NCBI GenBank assembly: GCA_009192285.1
Contig: CM018605.1
Location: 2,459,247-2,523,246 of the forward strand
Source of the DNA: Morchella semilibera
Taxonomy: Eukaryota; Ascomycota; Pezizomycetes; Pezizales; Morchellaceae
Reading direction: 5' to 3'
Length of the DNA: 64,000 nt
Part shown: one piece after another, positions 37,600 through 49,263 of the stretch
Numbering within the stretch: the first letter of the stretch is position 1
How the letters are laid out: every line of letters begins with the position of its first letter
Notes under the pieces: generated by a model
Told to the model about the DNA's origin: nothing
What the model saw: the letters and a program-made list of their open reading frames with translations, nothing else
Database searches by the model: none
Position numbers and translations under genes: made by a program

Positions 37600-37740
37600 T
37601 ATCCCATAAACCGTCGTTGCTGACACCCCTCATGTGAGACCGAAAGCCACACCAACAAGTACCATAGAATTTATTAGTACTAGCCACTCGTTGGAATTTT
37701 GGGAAGGGGTGTCAGCATTGTCTCGACGGTTTATGGGATA
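37600..37740. mobile_element. TA-flanked MITE
   Basis: A 141-bp interval is bounded by TA. Both ends read TCCCATAAACCGTCG inward; after an 8-bp indel in one arm, TGCTGACACCCCT follows in both. The outer 15 bp are identical. The interior of about 75 bp has no coding potential. Confidence 0.75.
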
Positions 37741-40197
37741 GTCCATCCCACCGTCGAATGGGATCAGGTATCCCCCACACAGGGCTGGCCATATATATAT
37801 ATGTCCAGTCCTTAAGCCTGTGGTCCAGATGTGGGGTTCACACCCGGCCGCTGGGTTCGTTGACTCCCGGCCGCTATCGAGATCTAGAGCTTCGGGTTCG
37901 AGTGGGCCATTACATGCCAAAATCAGATGTGCGCTCCGAACATGGGTCCCCTGCTACTTGCTAACCGTAGGGATTGCGGACTGCTGTAGCCTTAGTTTTT
38001 ATGAGTGTGGGGAAGGGTCGGGGTGGGGTTAACCTTAAACTTGTGTTTTGCACGTATACGTCCCCGTACTATACGGGTGACTTGCTATTTACTGCAGGCC
38101 CTAAACCGGTACTACTAGAGCATGATATAGCGACACTGCCTTTCGACCTCTTTATAACACCGTCTATATAAAGGCGATCTTGCTGCAAGGGTACGTACCA
38201 AGTTTCGGCCCCGGGCATACCCTTATAGAAAACTCTCGCCAATGTATATAGCCCACGCTAAGCCATTGCTATATCAAAGCTCTCCAGACTGCAACGCACA
38301 ATTCAGTGCACGGAAGTCTAAACCTTGAGAGTACTAGCAGCTTAGTATAAGGCCTCGAGATCATTAGCACCATGTGCAAATATTTTTTTTTTTTTCAATT
38401 GAGTATGCTGGTTAGAGTTTATGACCCAAGTCACACCAGCCAGTCCTAGGCCGTCTCCTGCCGGCCAACGACTGACTTTCTTGACGAACAGCTAGACATT
38501 CAACTACCCGGGTAAGGCGGCCCTCCTCCAGGAGCTCGCACTGGCGTCATAGACTGTGAGGCATATTGAAGCCCGGGCCAGCCAACCTCGTATTCGATTT
38601 AAAGATGAAACACAAGTAAGAACCGTCTGAGCACAATCCGTAGCACAAGATCTGCTAGTACACCGCGGACCCAGCCCAGCATCACTCTTAGCCGGTCAGC
38701 CAGACGGTCAGATGGTCCACATATCCAGCCAATTGATACCTCTCACCGCACCGCCAGCCCCACGGACCGCACGAAAAACCCCTCCCTATATATATATTGA
38801 TTCATAGCAGCATACAGCATATTACTCTAGATCTTCCATATTGACTCTGAGAATCTCTGTCATTTCCCCCCTTTGGGTAGAGTTCTGATGCCTTCTCATC
38901 GCTCCGCGGGCCTTGGGGGGAGGTGCGGCAGGCAGGAAGGCAGGAAGGCAGGCCTCATCTCATCTCACATTTCCTGACCTACTATAACCGCGCCAGTTGA
39001 TTCGCTCCCCTCCTCTCCCCGCTATTGAAGCTCGCCTTGTAAGCATCGTACGCCTCGCCAGAGCTACCCAGGCCAGGCCAAGAAAGCCCTATACTCCGGT
39101 ATCGGAGATGACTGCTGAGCCTGTCTGTATGTAGCCCTAGGCCAGAGTGGAGTAATTATTTAATCAAGGAGTAGAGTCAGTCCGTGACGAGCTGCATATA
39201 AGAAAGGAGCTGCAGAAACTATAGTCACAATCTTTGTCCAAAGGATAGCTTCGTGCGCAGGTCTACAGCCGACCATGTGCGCATGGCCAAGATATATATA
39301 AAAACCCGGTTTATAATATATAAGGACTGACGTATCTCAAGCCCTTAAAGGGCTCAGGACCTAGTACTAAGATAAACAAATACCTCCATTAGCTGCGAGT
39401 CATGTTTCATGCAGAGGGGACCAAAAAAAAAAAAAAAGGTCTTAGCAGTGAGTTACGGATATAATTATCGGTCCATATAACCCTAACCCACCTCACACCA
39501 AGTCACCCAAGTCACGGTCCTTAACTCCTACACCTATATCCCCCACCTCCAGTGAGCGGAGCTCACACCCCATGTTTCTGAAAATGTGGTGGTCTAAAGT
39601 CCTTTTATCCAAAGACACTGAGACCGAATTTCGGTAGGGGGGACGTACGGGCCCGGGGATAGCATTGGCCGGACCGTGCTTGCCAGTCACAACCTACAAT
39701 AGGACCAGAGCTTCAGACCAGTCCCTCTATTATTCTTCCGGTCCTAAGAGAGCAAAACACACCTGTCTTATCCCACCCAAGCACATTCACATACAACTGT
39801 AATGTTGTAATTCGGCCTCCGGCGGCGCCCACAAAACAGAGCAGCGGATCGCCTCTGGGACTTTGGATGCCAGGTGCCCTAAGTTTATGAAGTGAAATGT
39901 CTCGTGCGTTATTATCTTAGCGCAATGTCGATTTGCGCGTAGAACTTGAGGGGCGGAGATTTGGCAAAAGGTCCTATAGGACACACCACATGTGAATAAA
40001 GGCCTTTTTCGTGACCGGTACACCTAAAGCACCAATTCCGCGGGGCCCCACGGTGCGCCGCAGTTAGCAAGGTGGAGGGGGGGGTATGGACTGGAATAAT
40101 GGGAAAGTACTGAGACGTTTATTGAAAGGTTTGTTCCTTGTGAAGGCCTGTCTATTTTTATGTAACGCCCAATACTCTATGTCTGTAAATTCCAGTC

Positions 40198-40398
40198 TAT
40201 TCCCTGGCCTGGCGAAACCCGCAAACTCGGGGCCCCCAGACTTGGTGAGGCTGCTACCCTAAAGGAAAGCGCAACAACCAATAGAGATCTTACAACAAGG
40301 AGATTAGCAATTAGAATGGTTAAATCTCACCCTTCCAGGCAGCGACATCACCAAACCTGGGGGCCCCGAATCTGCTTGTATCACCAGGCCAGTGGATA
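40198..40398. mobile_element. TA-flanked MITE with long inverted ends
   Basis: A 201-bp interval is bounded by TA. The arms reach about 50 bp each and match at most positions: CTGGCCTGG, then TCGGGGCCCCCAG, then TTGGTGA are shared between the left arm and the complement of the right arm. The arms have diverged moderately. Confidence 0.65.
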
Positions 40399-40524
40399 AT
40401 ATATCATCCAGCCTATTCCTAGAGTGTATCAACAGTCTAGCAATGTAAAATTCACTTAATGTGATCGACTCCCACCCCCCAGGATCAGTAATTCTTTGTT
40501 CACTTGACTGTATCGTAACCAAGT

Positions 40525-40675
40525 CAGCCAATGAAAACGCTTCATGTTTAATGTAACGAGGAAGATTCCGGGACTCTGGGATTAAATGAGTGAACTAGGC
40601 GGGGTGTTGATAGGTGGGAATCTATTCACCCATTTAATGATAGAGCCTTGTCCATGTAGCCACTATCATTGGCTA
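40525..40675. repeat. Decayed inverted repeat
   Basis: The outer blocks AGCCAATGA and the inner blocks ATTAAATG(A/G)GTGAA each recur on the opposite strand, with gaps between. This is compatible with an old MITE. Target duplication is not clear. Confidence 0.4.
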
Positions 40676-40701
40676 GGCTTCATGTTCCGTCGTTGATCAC
40701 C

Positions 40702-40704
40702 TTT

Positions 40705-40742
<38 letters not shown>

Positions 40743-40796
40743 GGCCTGGCATCCCTTAGTCACTCACGGAACCTTCCCCTTCCCCCCCCCCCCCCC
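40702..40796 (+). repeat. T10-A29 run followed by a C15 run
   Basis: Ten T residues switch directly to twenty-nine A residues (40702-40740). After 41 bp of mixed sequence comes a run of fifteen C residues (40782-40796). The lengths should be treated as uncertain because such runs are error-prone. Confidence 0.8.
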
Positions 40797-43700
40797 ATTC
40801 TTATCAGGGCCAATTCTGGCATTACAAGGTCAGACAGCCAGTCCGAAGGCCTATCAAAAACCCCGCATCCGCGTGCGAGCACCAATACCGACCAACACCT
40901 CCCCGGTCCATAGCGCGATCTCCGAGCCAACCACAACATCTACTCCATCTATCTTTATGCGCCTATCCTTTATAGCTGTAGCCATGGATCCTACGATATC
41001 AGACCTGCCCGTTAACTAGCCTTTCTGATTCGCGAATTTGTCGGACATATAGTAGCAGGTCCGCATGCGCGTAGCCGGAGGAATTTCCACCCTATGTAGA
41101 CCGGGCCTTCTCCAGTCTCGGTAAGAACCAATCCCTAAAGTTAGTACTGCAATATGGTTTAAGGAGGCCCTCTACTCTACTAGCGCACATACACTATCTT
41201 AGGCAATATCAAAACTTTAGTGCCACGTGCACGAACTGAGTTCCACACTTAAGGCCAGCACTCCTCTCACTTCCACATTCTAGTAACATCCCAAATCTGA
41301 AACCTCGATTTCATTCGGGGAATATCGCCCCGTTCCAGGCCGAGTGATCGCTCATGACTCCAAGACCAATAAGGCTTAGTCACCATGCAGATAGTGAACC
41401 CATAACAAACGGCTGAACGACAAGTCACATTCGCGCATTGTTCCAATGGCAACAACCATCGTGGGCGATACCCATCAGGTACGTACCAAACTAGCGATCA
41501 TGAACTCTCACACGCCCATGGTTCACAAGCCTCAATGATCGGCCAATGCAGGTGAATACCCTGCATATATGCATACAAGAACAGGAATAACAAAAAAGTA
41601 TTCTAGACAGGATCGGGCACAGCTAGGGCCTAACTAACCAGCACAGGAAAGTGGCACAACACCCAGAGTTCATCATGCCGAGTAAAGACCCACGATGGAT
41701 GCTACTCTCACGGGGTCAACACCATAGGCCGTTGCATGCGTTACCGATATCCGCAGCACATTTTAGGTACAATCTGTCCCCCGGTAACTCAGCATAGAGC
41801 ATCGTGGTGGGTAACTATAGTGTAACTCGACATTGTGATATTGTAGGCATTTTGCTAATGTACTTACACCTACGACTGACCATATAACCTAAGAAGATGT
41901 GGAAGGTCAGACGATTTTAAAACATCCTTTTCGCCGCAGGTCTCAAGTCACACAGACCAGATCCCTAACCGAGAAGGGGAAGGCTGGGGTGGGGGATTGA
42001 TGAACCATAGTACACGTACCATCTCTAACAATTGCAACAGAGCAGAGCACACATACAGTATGTACACGTAGAGGTATTTCGCCCATTGCTTCCTTATGCC
42101 GTTGGATATCATCCCAGTAGGGTAATTGTAGGTGGCGTTCCACTCATGGACATTCACCACTATGGTAAACCACTGGATAGAGGTAAAAATCCCCCCCACC
42201 CCCCCGGTCTGTTGTTGTCTGCACAAGGTAGTGGGGGAAGCCCTGTTCAGTCTACAATGGACAGCTTGAATAAAAAGAAAATCTCTGGGCATTTACTCCG
42301 CCACTCTCGTGACATCTCATCATTAGTACCTGTGTTGTCAGTAAGGCAAACGCTTCCCATTTCCCGCAACATCGAGCTACTCTTTGCAGGTATTGTTAGG
42401 GCCTCGGAGCTAGCACTGCTTCATGTAGAAGTAGTCTGCAAGGGCGTTCTGCCCCATAAGCGATAAAAGAAGCAAAAACTGGTTCGTGGACCCCCGACGT
42501 ATGCAAGATCCAAAGGCCTAACAACCGATGATGGCTTTTTTAGCAGGTAATGTAGGTATGCGATCGAGATTTGACTTTGAGACTTCGTCTTTAGTGTTTT
42601 TTTTTTTTTTGCTGTTGTTATTGATTGACATAATAGGCGAGTTTCGAGGTCAATGTGTTCGTTTTTCCCCCTGCATACATACTCTAGACCCCAGATGCTG
42701 AAGACTGTGTTGAGATATAGTCATGTGTAGAGTAAACTACTTCTTGCCCCATAAAGTAGCTGCTCAGTTCCGAGATGATCCCCCCGCGTTACTACCTAGA
42801 AATTATAAACCGAATGGATTGAAATTCACGATTCCCCCTTCTATGGATATATACGGCTCAGTAAAAAGTCGATCCTGGGGTGTCCCATCGGTGTTTCCAC
42901 CCACCCGCATCTCATCGAGGCACTTCATCTCACCGAAATCGTGATTTCTACAGTTACCACATTAGCTTCGTTTGAAAAATTTGCTCGTTGCCATTTACAT
43001 CAATACATACCCCACGCTTGTTACCCAAGAAAGGGGAAAAACCCCGTGAGCGGACAAGAAAATTGCGAACCGGCCCAGTGCAACCCCACATCCAAAAGTA
43101 ATATCTCCGGTCGTTGTGATATTATTCATTCCACGCACGAGAAAACATCCTCAAAGAGTAAGTCGGAGTTTCAAGGGCCACTACGCCCAGCTTTGCCGCC
43201 CTAGCTCTAGTCAATGCCAACGTATTTGTGATATTTGTCGTCCCCGCGGGCGGGAGATGGCGTACGGTATGAGGTCCGATCGAGATCTCAGATCAGGGTG
43301 TACAAAGCCAACAATCCCAGCCTGGTACGAGTATTTAAGACAAATATTATGGTCCCATCGACCGGTAAGTGGCTCTCCGAGGCGAAAAGAAATTTTTTCG
43401 TTGCGTTGAAAGGCCCTGCATAAGCTGTCTGATTTATCTACCCGCACGAGCCCCCTCAATGATTTCCCCGCGAACCAGTGGGGTATGCAGATAAGGATGA
43501 CATGCCAAGATCGTCTTTCGGCCCTCTGCTTTTGAACTGCTGTCCGATAAAGTTGTCCTACACTTAGCTATGTCTATAAAATTTGCCACGATTAATAGAA
43601 GCAAGTGGCAAAAGCACCTACCTATTATATTTTGATCCCGTTCTATCACCTGAATAATATAATATAATATATAGCTGGCAATAGTATGCTCATTGCGACG

Positions 43701-44935
43701 TGTATTAACTGCCGAGGCCTCAATATTCTTCACCGCAACCCTAACAGGTAGGAAGTAAAACATCCCGTACCGACAAGATTTTATCATCCCAACATTTTCA
43801 TTGTAAAGTAAATCTCCTCGGACTCTATATAGACACCTGCAGCCTAAATTGAATTCAATCCAACCTTCAAGACTGACCTGTCCAACATTGTTGTTATTGA
43901 TTGTGTGATCTGTCCAACATCACATTACAAGTGACATTTATTTCACACGAAGCCAGGCATAGGAGACTATGCGCTCTCTCTGATCAATCTGCCGTGTCGG
44001 GATGAGGGCTCAATTTGACGTCTCACTATAGCTTTCGGTAGCCGTGGTTACCCGGAGCGAGTGATAGCGTGTGAATGGTCTCGCCTAGACTTCTATATAC
44101 AATAAGCGTCGCAGGTGAATGTGATCTGATTGGTTGGAAGAAAATGCTACTCCCCCTCATGCCGGGATTGAAGGAAGGACCCGAAGAAGTGTCCCTGAGT
44201 ACCCAGAGGGAAAAAGTTATTAAAACGAGATCACACCCGCGTAACATAGCGATCGAAAATTTTATTCGCCATCCATGTGCCCGACCTCAATGCAAACATC
44301 AGGCGATAATGGGGATGCGAAGTCAGCCCGGTGCTTAGCGAAACGATAGCAAGCCAGGATCAGGGGGTAGAGCGTATTTAATCTGGTGTATTAGACTAAG
44401 GACCGGCGAGATCGCTGAGACACCACTCTCCGAGAAATCCGCATCAACTAGCATAACATGAGTCTACATTTCTGCACTTTCATCCTACCTCCATGCTTGC
44501 TTGTTTCTGGTTGTTTGCTTGAAGGGGCCGTCTGTGGTTGGCGGTGTCCAGACGCAGGGAACCGGCGTAGTAATATGCAGGATGCAGGCTGGAGGAAGAA
44601 GAGACCGAATAGCCATGGTAGGTTATAGGACATCAGAGGCCGGAGAGTTGATCGAGCTCGGCGGCTTCGCGCCTCACATAAATTTCCATGGCGACATGAA
44701 GTTTGGTTACGGATTATCCAAACCTGTCGATATTAGGTTATTTGTGGGGGCCAAAAGCTACAGGTCTGGGTATCAAAGACACCTATATAATTGGCAAGGA
44801 GCACCGTACTAGTAACTATTTCGGCCCCCACCCAGAAGGTCAGGATCCTTTTAACGGTCTATTATGGGATGAAAGTTACACTTAGCTTTCGGGCCGCCAG
44901 ACCCGCCCATACTTTCAATTGGCCCAGCTACTCGT

Positions 44936-45047
44936 AATTTCATAGCGTTTCCGGACTCAACTGCTATTGCATACACAGAAAACCCCCGTCAAGGATATCT
45001 TTTTGTATGGCATGCAATAGTGGTCGGGTCCAGAAATGTCACGAATT
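44936..45047. repeat. Decayed inverted repeat
   Basis: Arms of about 38 bp pair at roughly three quarters of positions around a loop of about 32 bp. CTATTGCAT is the best-kept block. It is probably an old MITE; no clean target duplication is seen. Confidence 0.4.
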
Positions 45048-46506
45048 GATGAGTAGAAGCTTCGATCCATTGTGAATTGTTGAAAGCAGTCCAGATCCAC
45101 TTCAAAGATACATGCCAGACCCGTGCAGAAATGGGGTCGATTTGTTAAATGATTTTATTTGATTGGATGCAATGGCGTTCTCGGCGTCTTGCCACTGCCT
45201 ATCGCACCAAATTTAGCTAGCTTAGGAGGATTGATTTGCGGCACCCCCTTTGCTCAGAATTCAAACTGGGCCCTCATTTTGATAGCCAGACTACCACAAG
45301 GTCTTATTAGTTCTCGGGAATAGCAGTATTCGCCATGTGCTAAGGATTAGTCTCGGGGAGGGGATGAAAGGGTCCAGAGGATATTTACTTTTGCTTTTTT
45401 TCTTTCTTCTATAGTAGATCAAGTTGACCCGCAGACCTCCGAAGTTGTGACGAAAGACATATTATCGAGAACCGAGGATTACCGAGCGAGGGCTTATCAG
45501 TGTTATGGTCGGCCACCATCTCCCTTCAATCTCAATCACAGCAATGACCTCCAGCCACAAGCAAAAGAGATGATATTATTTCTCCGTAGGGCTGTGAGGA
45601 CGATGGAGATGAAGGTCTAAGAAAGCTCAAATGATGGAGAATGAAGATGAAAGGGTGGACGGATAAGCTAGTACAGTATATTTCAAGTCGGCTGATGACG
45701 TTGCAACTGCAATTACATATAGATACTTATATGTAGTTACAAAATTTAAATGGTCCCAACAGCTCACTCTAGCTAGTATGTAACTTCATTTATTCTATTT
45801 TTTTACCAGCACGTACAGTTCATTGAGAAGCCCAATAAATACATAAATGTTTGATCATAGCCTTTAATTACATGTACATTAACAGAAATTCCCGATACTA
45901 CATCCATGTCTAGTAGGATCAGGGCCCACGGGTGAGCAGCGCTCAATCTCTAGTCTTAGTCCTAAGCAGCTTAGCCCAAGTCTACAAGGATCTCGCTTGT
46001 CAGCCCTACACCACCTCGCCAAGACCTACCAAGCCATCTCCAGCCATATCTCCAGCCACATCCTCTTCTCCGCACACAAAGCAGCGACCCAATCTCCTCG
46101 CAAACCCCCTGCCGCTTCATGAGCTTTTCACCTGTTGTTCGTTTTCCTCCCCCCAGCCCCGACGCCGCCCTTAACTACCCTCGCTGCTCGCTAACCCCCA
46201 CCGAGCTTTCCCGTCTGTCAATCATTCATTCACGCACGCGGGGCCGTTTCCTTTGGGACACTGGAAAAAAAAAAAGAAAACGAAACTGAACAACTACTAC
46301 TACTGCTTACACTCACATGAACACGTACTTACTTGCCCTATAGTCATTTTAACTACACCACTTCTACTTCTACCATAAGGCAGTATTATTTTCTTCTGTA
46401 GCTAGCTTACCCCATAGAGATTCAGTATATACCTATCTAGTTATATCCTATAGAGAAAGTGAGTTATCTAGATATATAGCTAGCTAGGTAGGTACATAAC
46501 CCCGCG

Positions 46507-49181
46507 ATGGACGCCCCACCGGCCAGTCTCGACGAATGGCGAAATCGCCTATTCCATGTAACAGAGATCATAACACTCTCTGAGGAAGAGTATATACCTT
46601 CCCCACCTCTCTCTGAGGTACCCGCTAACTTCACCACTCATAGATGGAATACCTATTGGCCCTACGTTGATAACATCTGGTAACCCCCACCCCACCCCAC
46701 CCCCCACCTGCACCCTCCCCTGCCCTACTAATGCATATCCAGGTCCCACCGCTCCACCCAAAAATCCAAAAAGGGACCCTTCCAAACCCACTACTACGAC
46801 TGTCGCCTGAAGGGCCGTCCCCCAGGAACCCCACAGAATCAGGACCCCAACAAAAAGAAGCGCAAGCGCACAGCGCGCGAGCGCGACCTATGCGACATGA
46901 AGATCAAGGTGATCGAGACATTTGGTGGGTCCACAGGGAGGACTTTCACCATTGAAAGAGTGAGGAAGGAGGGTTTGGCGGGAAGGGGGAGAGTTGGTGA
47001 TTCCGGCGGGGATGATGTACTAGATGGTATGGGCTTGGGGGGCATTGGAGGCATAGTACTGGATGGTAGTGGAGGTGGGGGTGAGAGCGCGGCGGGACCG
47101 GATGTCATGGCTGCGTTAGACCAGTATGGGGTTCCAGGGCTTCTAGGAGAGATACATAGGCATACGCTCGAGGAGAGCGATAGGATTAAGAAATGTACAG
47201 TGGAGAGGGAGGGTCTTAAAAGACAGAAGGAGATGAAGAAGGTGCAGGTGAGTTGTTGTTTTCCTAGTCGGTTGTTTTTGTTTTCGGTTGTTGTGGGGGG
47301 TAATGATCATGGTGCCTGTTGTGCTGCTTTTTGGAGGTCGTGGTGATCTTCATACATGTAAAGGTTGTACTTCCGGACTTGCTGTACGCCCATCGATTCC
47401 CTGTGTGCTACTATTGCCCTGTTACGTCATCGGAGTTAGGCCTGCTTCCGACCTCCTGTATGCTGCTCTGCTCTACGGAACCTCCAGCCTAGTTTTTTTC
47501 TTGCGTGTGTATCCTTTATACATATGTACAGGAACTCAATGTGTTTTCAAATCCTACAATTGCGTGTAAAACTGCGGTTATTTGTCTTCATCTCAACTGT
47601 CTGCGTTCAAAACCTCTATCCTTCACCTTCAATTTCTACTACCACTATCATTACCACCCCTCCCGTTTTTAGCATCCTAGCCTATTTCTTTTCCACCAAT
47701 CACAAGAGTCGCAAAATGTCTGACCCATGCTTCCCATCTCTGCCATCCCCTACGGGAAAGGCATCCGGGCAGAGACAGCAGAAGACATACCCCAAGAAAG
47801 CGTCCGGGCAAGCCCTGCAGACCGTTAAGCGCCATTCCAAGCTCAACGAGCTCAAGTTGTTTGGCAGTTGCTTCTGGTTAGTTAATATAATCATTTCTCT
47901 CATATTTTCACACCAAGTTAACCACGTAGTTGACTATATATATATAGCCCATTCGTGCAGCGCGTGTGGATCGCCCTCGAGGTCAAGGGCCTTAACTACC
48001 AATACATCGAGGTTGACCCGTATAAGAAGCCACAAAGTCTTCTCGATATCAACCCGCGTGGCCTTGTGCCAGCTCTCAAGCACGGCGAGTATGCATATTA
48101 CCCTCCTCACTTGCTCTCCCACTCTTCCCTACTATATCAGTGCTCCTTAGAAAGCCTTTTCAGGAAGATCGCGTGAAGTCCGTGTATGTTGATAACCCAG
48201 AGCTGACATGAGATGCGTGTGAATAGCTGGGGCTGCCATGAAAGCACTGTACTCCTCGATTACCTTGAGGACCTCGGGGTTGGGACTGCATTGCTGCCTG
48301 AGCACCCGCAGCTCAAGGCAACATCAAGACTGTGGGTCGATCATGTAAGGAACAACTCCCATGCCTGAAGGTATGAAAACGTGGACCTTACAGTGGATAT
48401 GAGAGCAGGTGAATCGTAATATCGTACCTAGCTTCTCTCGGTACCTACAGGCGCAGGAACAACAAAAGCAGGTTGAGCTCGCAGAAGAACTTCGTGTTGA
48501 GGTGAGCATCTAGGGACCCCCTTTCTCCTCTTTATATACCAAATTTGCCTATTCCCATCCCGTCTGATCGGCATAAGAAGATACCCCTCACATCACATCG
48601 TACGACATCACTCCCAAGAATCAGGATCCAATGATTCATGCCCTATCTCCCCCGCTATTACTACTCCTTTCCGTATATAGAAAGCTACCTTTACCACTCC
48701 TTTCCCCATAGAGAATTCTTCTAACCACGCTTGTCCTCTTGCGCCGCAGATCGCAAAGATCGTCGATGCCGCAGACGTAGTTGGGCCCTTCTTCCTCGTA
48801 AGTTGTTCATCCCATCTCCTGCTATCTCCGGGCGTCTATGATTGGCCAAAACCTAACCTCAACAGGGCCCATTTATAACCTTTGTCGACGTTTCCATCGC
48901 GCCATGGCTGCTTCGTCTGTCGCGTGTGCTTCACCCATATAAGGGGTGGCCACTGGCGCAGCCTGGGACGCGCCTGGCCACGTGGATTAACGCATTGGAG
49001 GGTAGCGAGGCCGTCGGGAATACCCTGAGTGATCCTGTCCTGTACTTGGAGAATTATGAGAGGTATGCTGGTGAGTCGCTTAATGGTTGATATGAGTGCT
49101 GATGAGTAGCGATGGATAGAGAATCGGCCGGATACGAGCTTGGTCGCGAGGGCTGTTAACGCAAGGAGAGGGTTGCCCTAA
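46507..49181 (+). CDS. Glutathione S-transferase fused to an N-terminal fungal Cys/His basic domain
   Basis: Ten exons are predicted: 46507-46589, 46644-46679, 46743-47247, 47782-47876, 47948-48088, 48227-48344, 48409-48501, 48750-48797, 48866-49070 and 49120-49181. They give 461 residues. Residues 1-208 contain SLDEWRNRLF, EEWNTYWPYVDNIWSHRSTQ, YYDCRLKGRPPGTP, a basic KKKRKRTARERDLC and a late HRHTLEESDRIKK. The spaced Cys, Cys and His-x-His could bind zinc in the manner of FAR1/WRKY-GCM1 folds, and the basic block looks like a nuclear signal. From 209, KTYPKKASGQAL leads into a GST with GSCFCPFVQRVW (candidate active Cys about 240), an omega-like feature, then NPRGLVPAL and CHESTVLLDYLE. 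It ends NARRGLP. I recall fused proteins of this design in Aspergillus. The 534-bp intron 3 is the longest in the window. Confidence 0.87.
47716..47781 (+). promoter_or_regulatory. Possible alternative start of a short GST form
   Basis: Inside the long third intron of the fusion gene an ATG with context CGCAAAATG opens a frame that runs without a stop through the intron acceptor into the GST exons. It would give a 275-residue GST lacking the N-terminal domain. The 22 extra residues repeat the KASGQ found just downstream. Whether a transcript starts here cannot be seen. Confidence 0.4.
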
Positions 49182-49224
49182 TTCCTGGCTGGTGGAGTAA
49201 TGGAATTTTCTTAATACTATTATC

Positions 49225-49263
<39 letters not shown>

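Larger units (their letters stand above)
34364..46506. other. 12-kb stretch with no supportable gene
   Basis: Many short frames exist but none over about 145 codons and none recognisable as host protein, reverse transcriptase or transposase. It contains at least two clear TA-flanked hairpin elements, two decayed inverted repeats, a pentanucleotide minisatellite, long C and A runs, and TACATGTA at 35121, 36661, 36764 and 45869. The base composition stays close to 50% GC, without an obvious AT-rich, mutation-scarred signature. Confidence 0.55.

Noticed and set aside
45932-46174. Possible upstream exon of the GST fusion gene
   Set aside because: Low-complexity Ser/Pro translation, no family match, and the ATG at 46507 already gives the conserved start SLDEWRNRL a few residues in.
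34364-46506. Search for LTR elements, reverse transcriptase or transposase remnants
   Set aside because: I found no paired long direct repeats with TG...CA ends and no recognisable polymerase or transposase motifs; only small hairpin elements are supportable.
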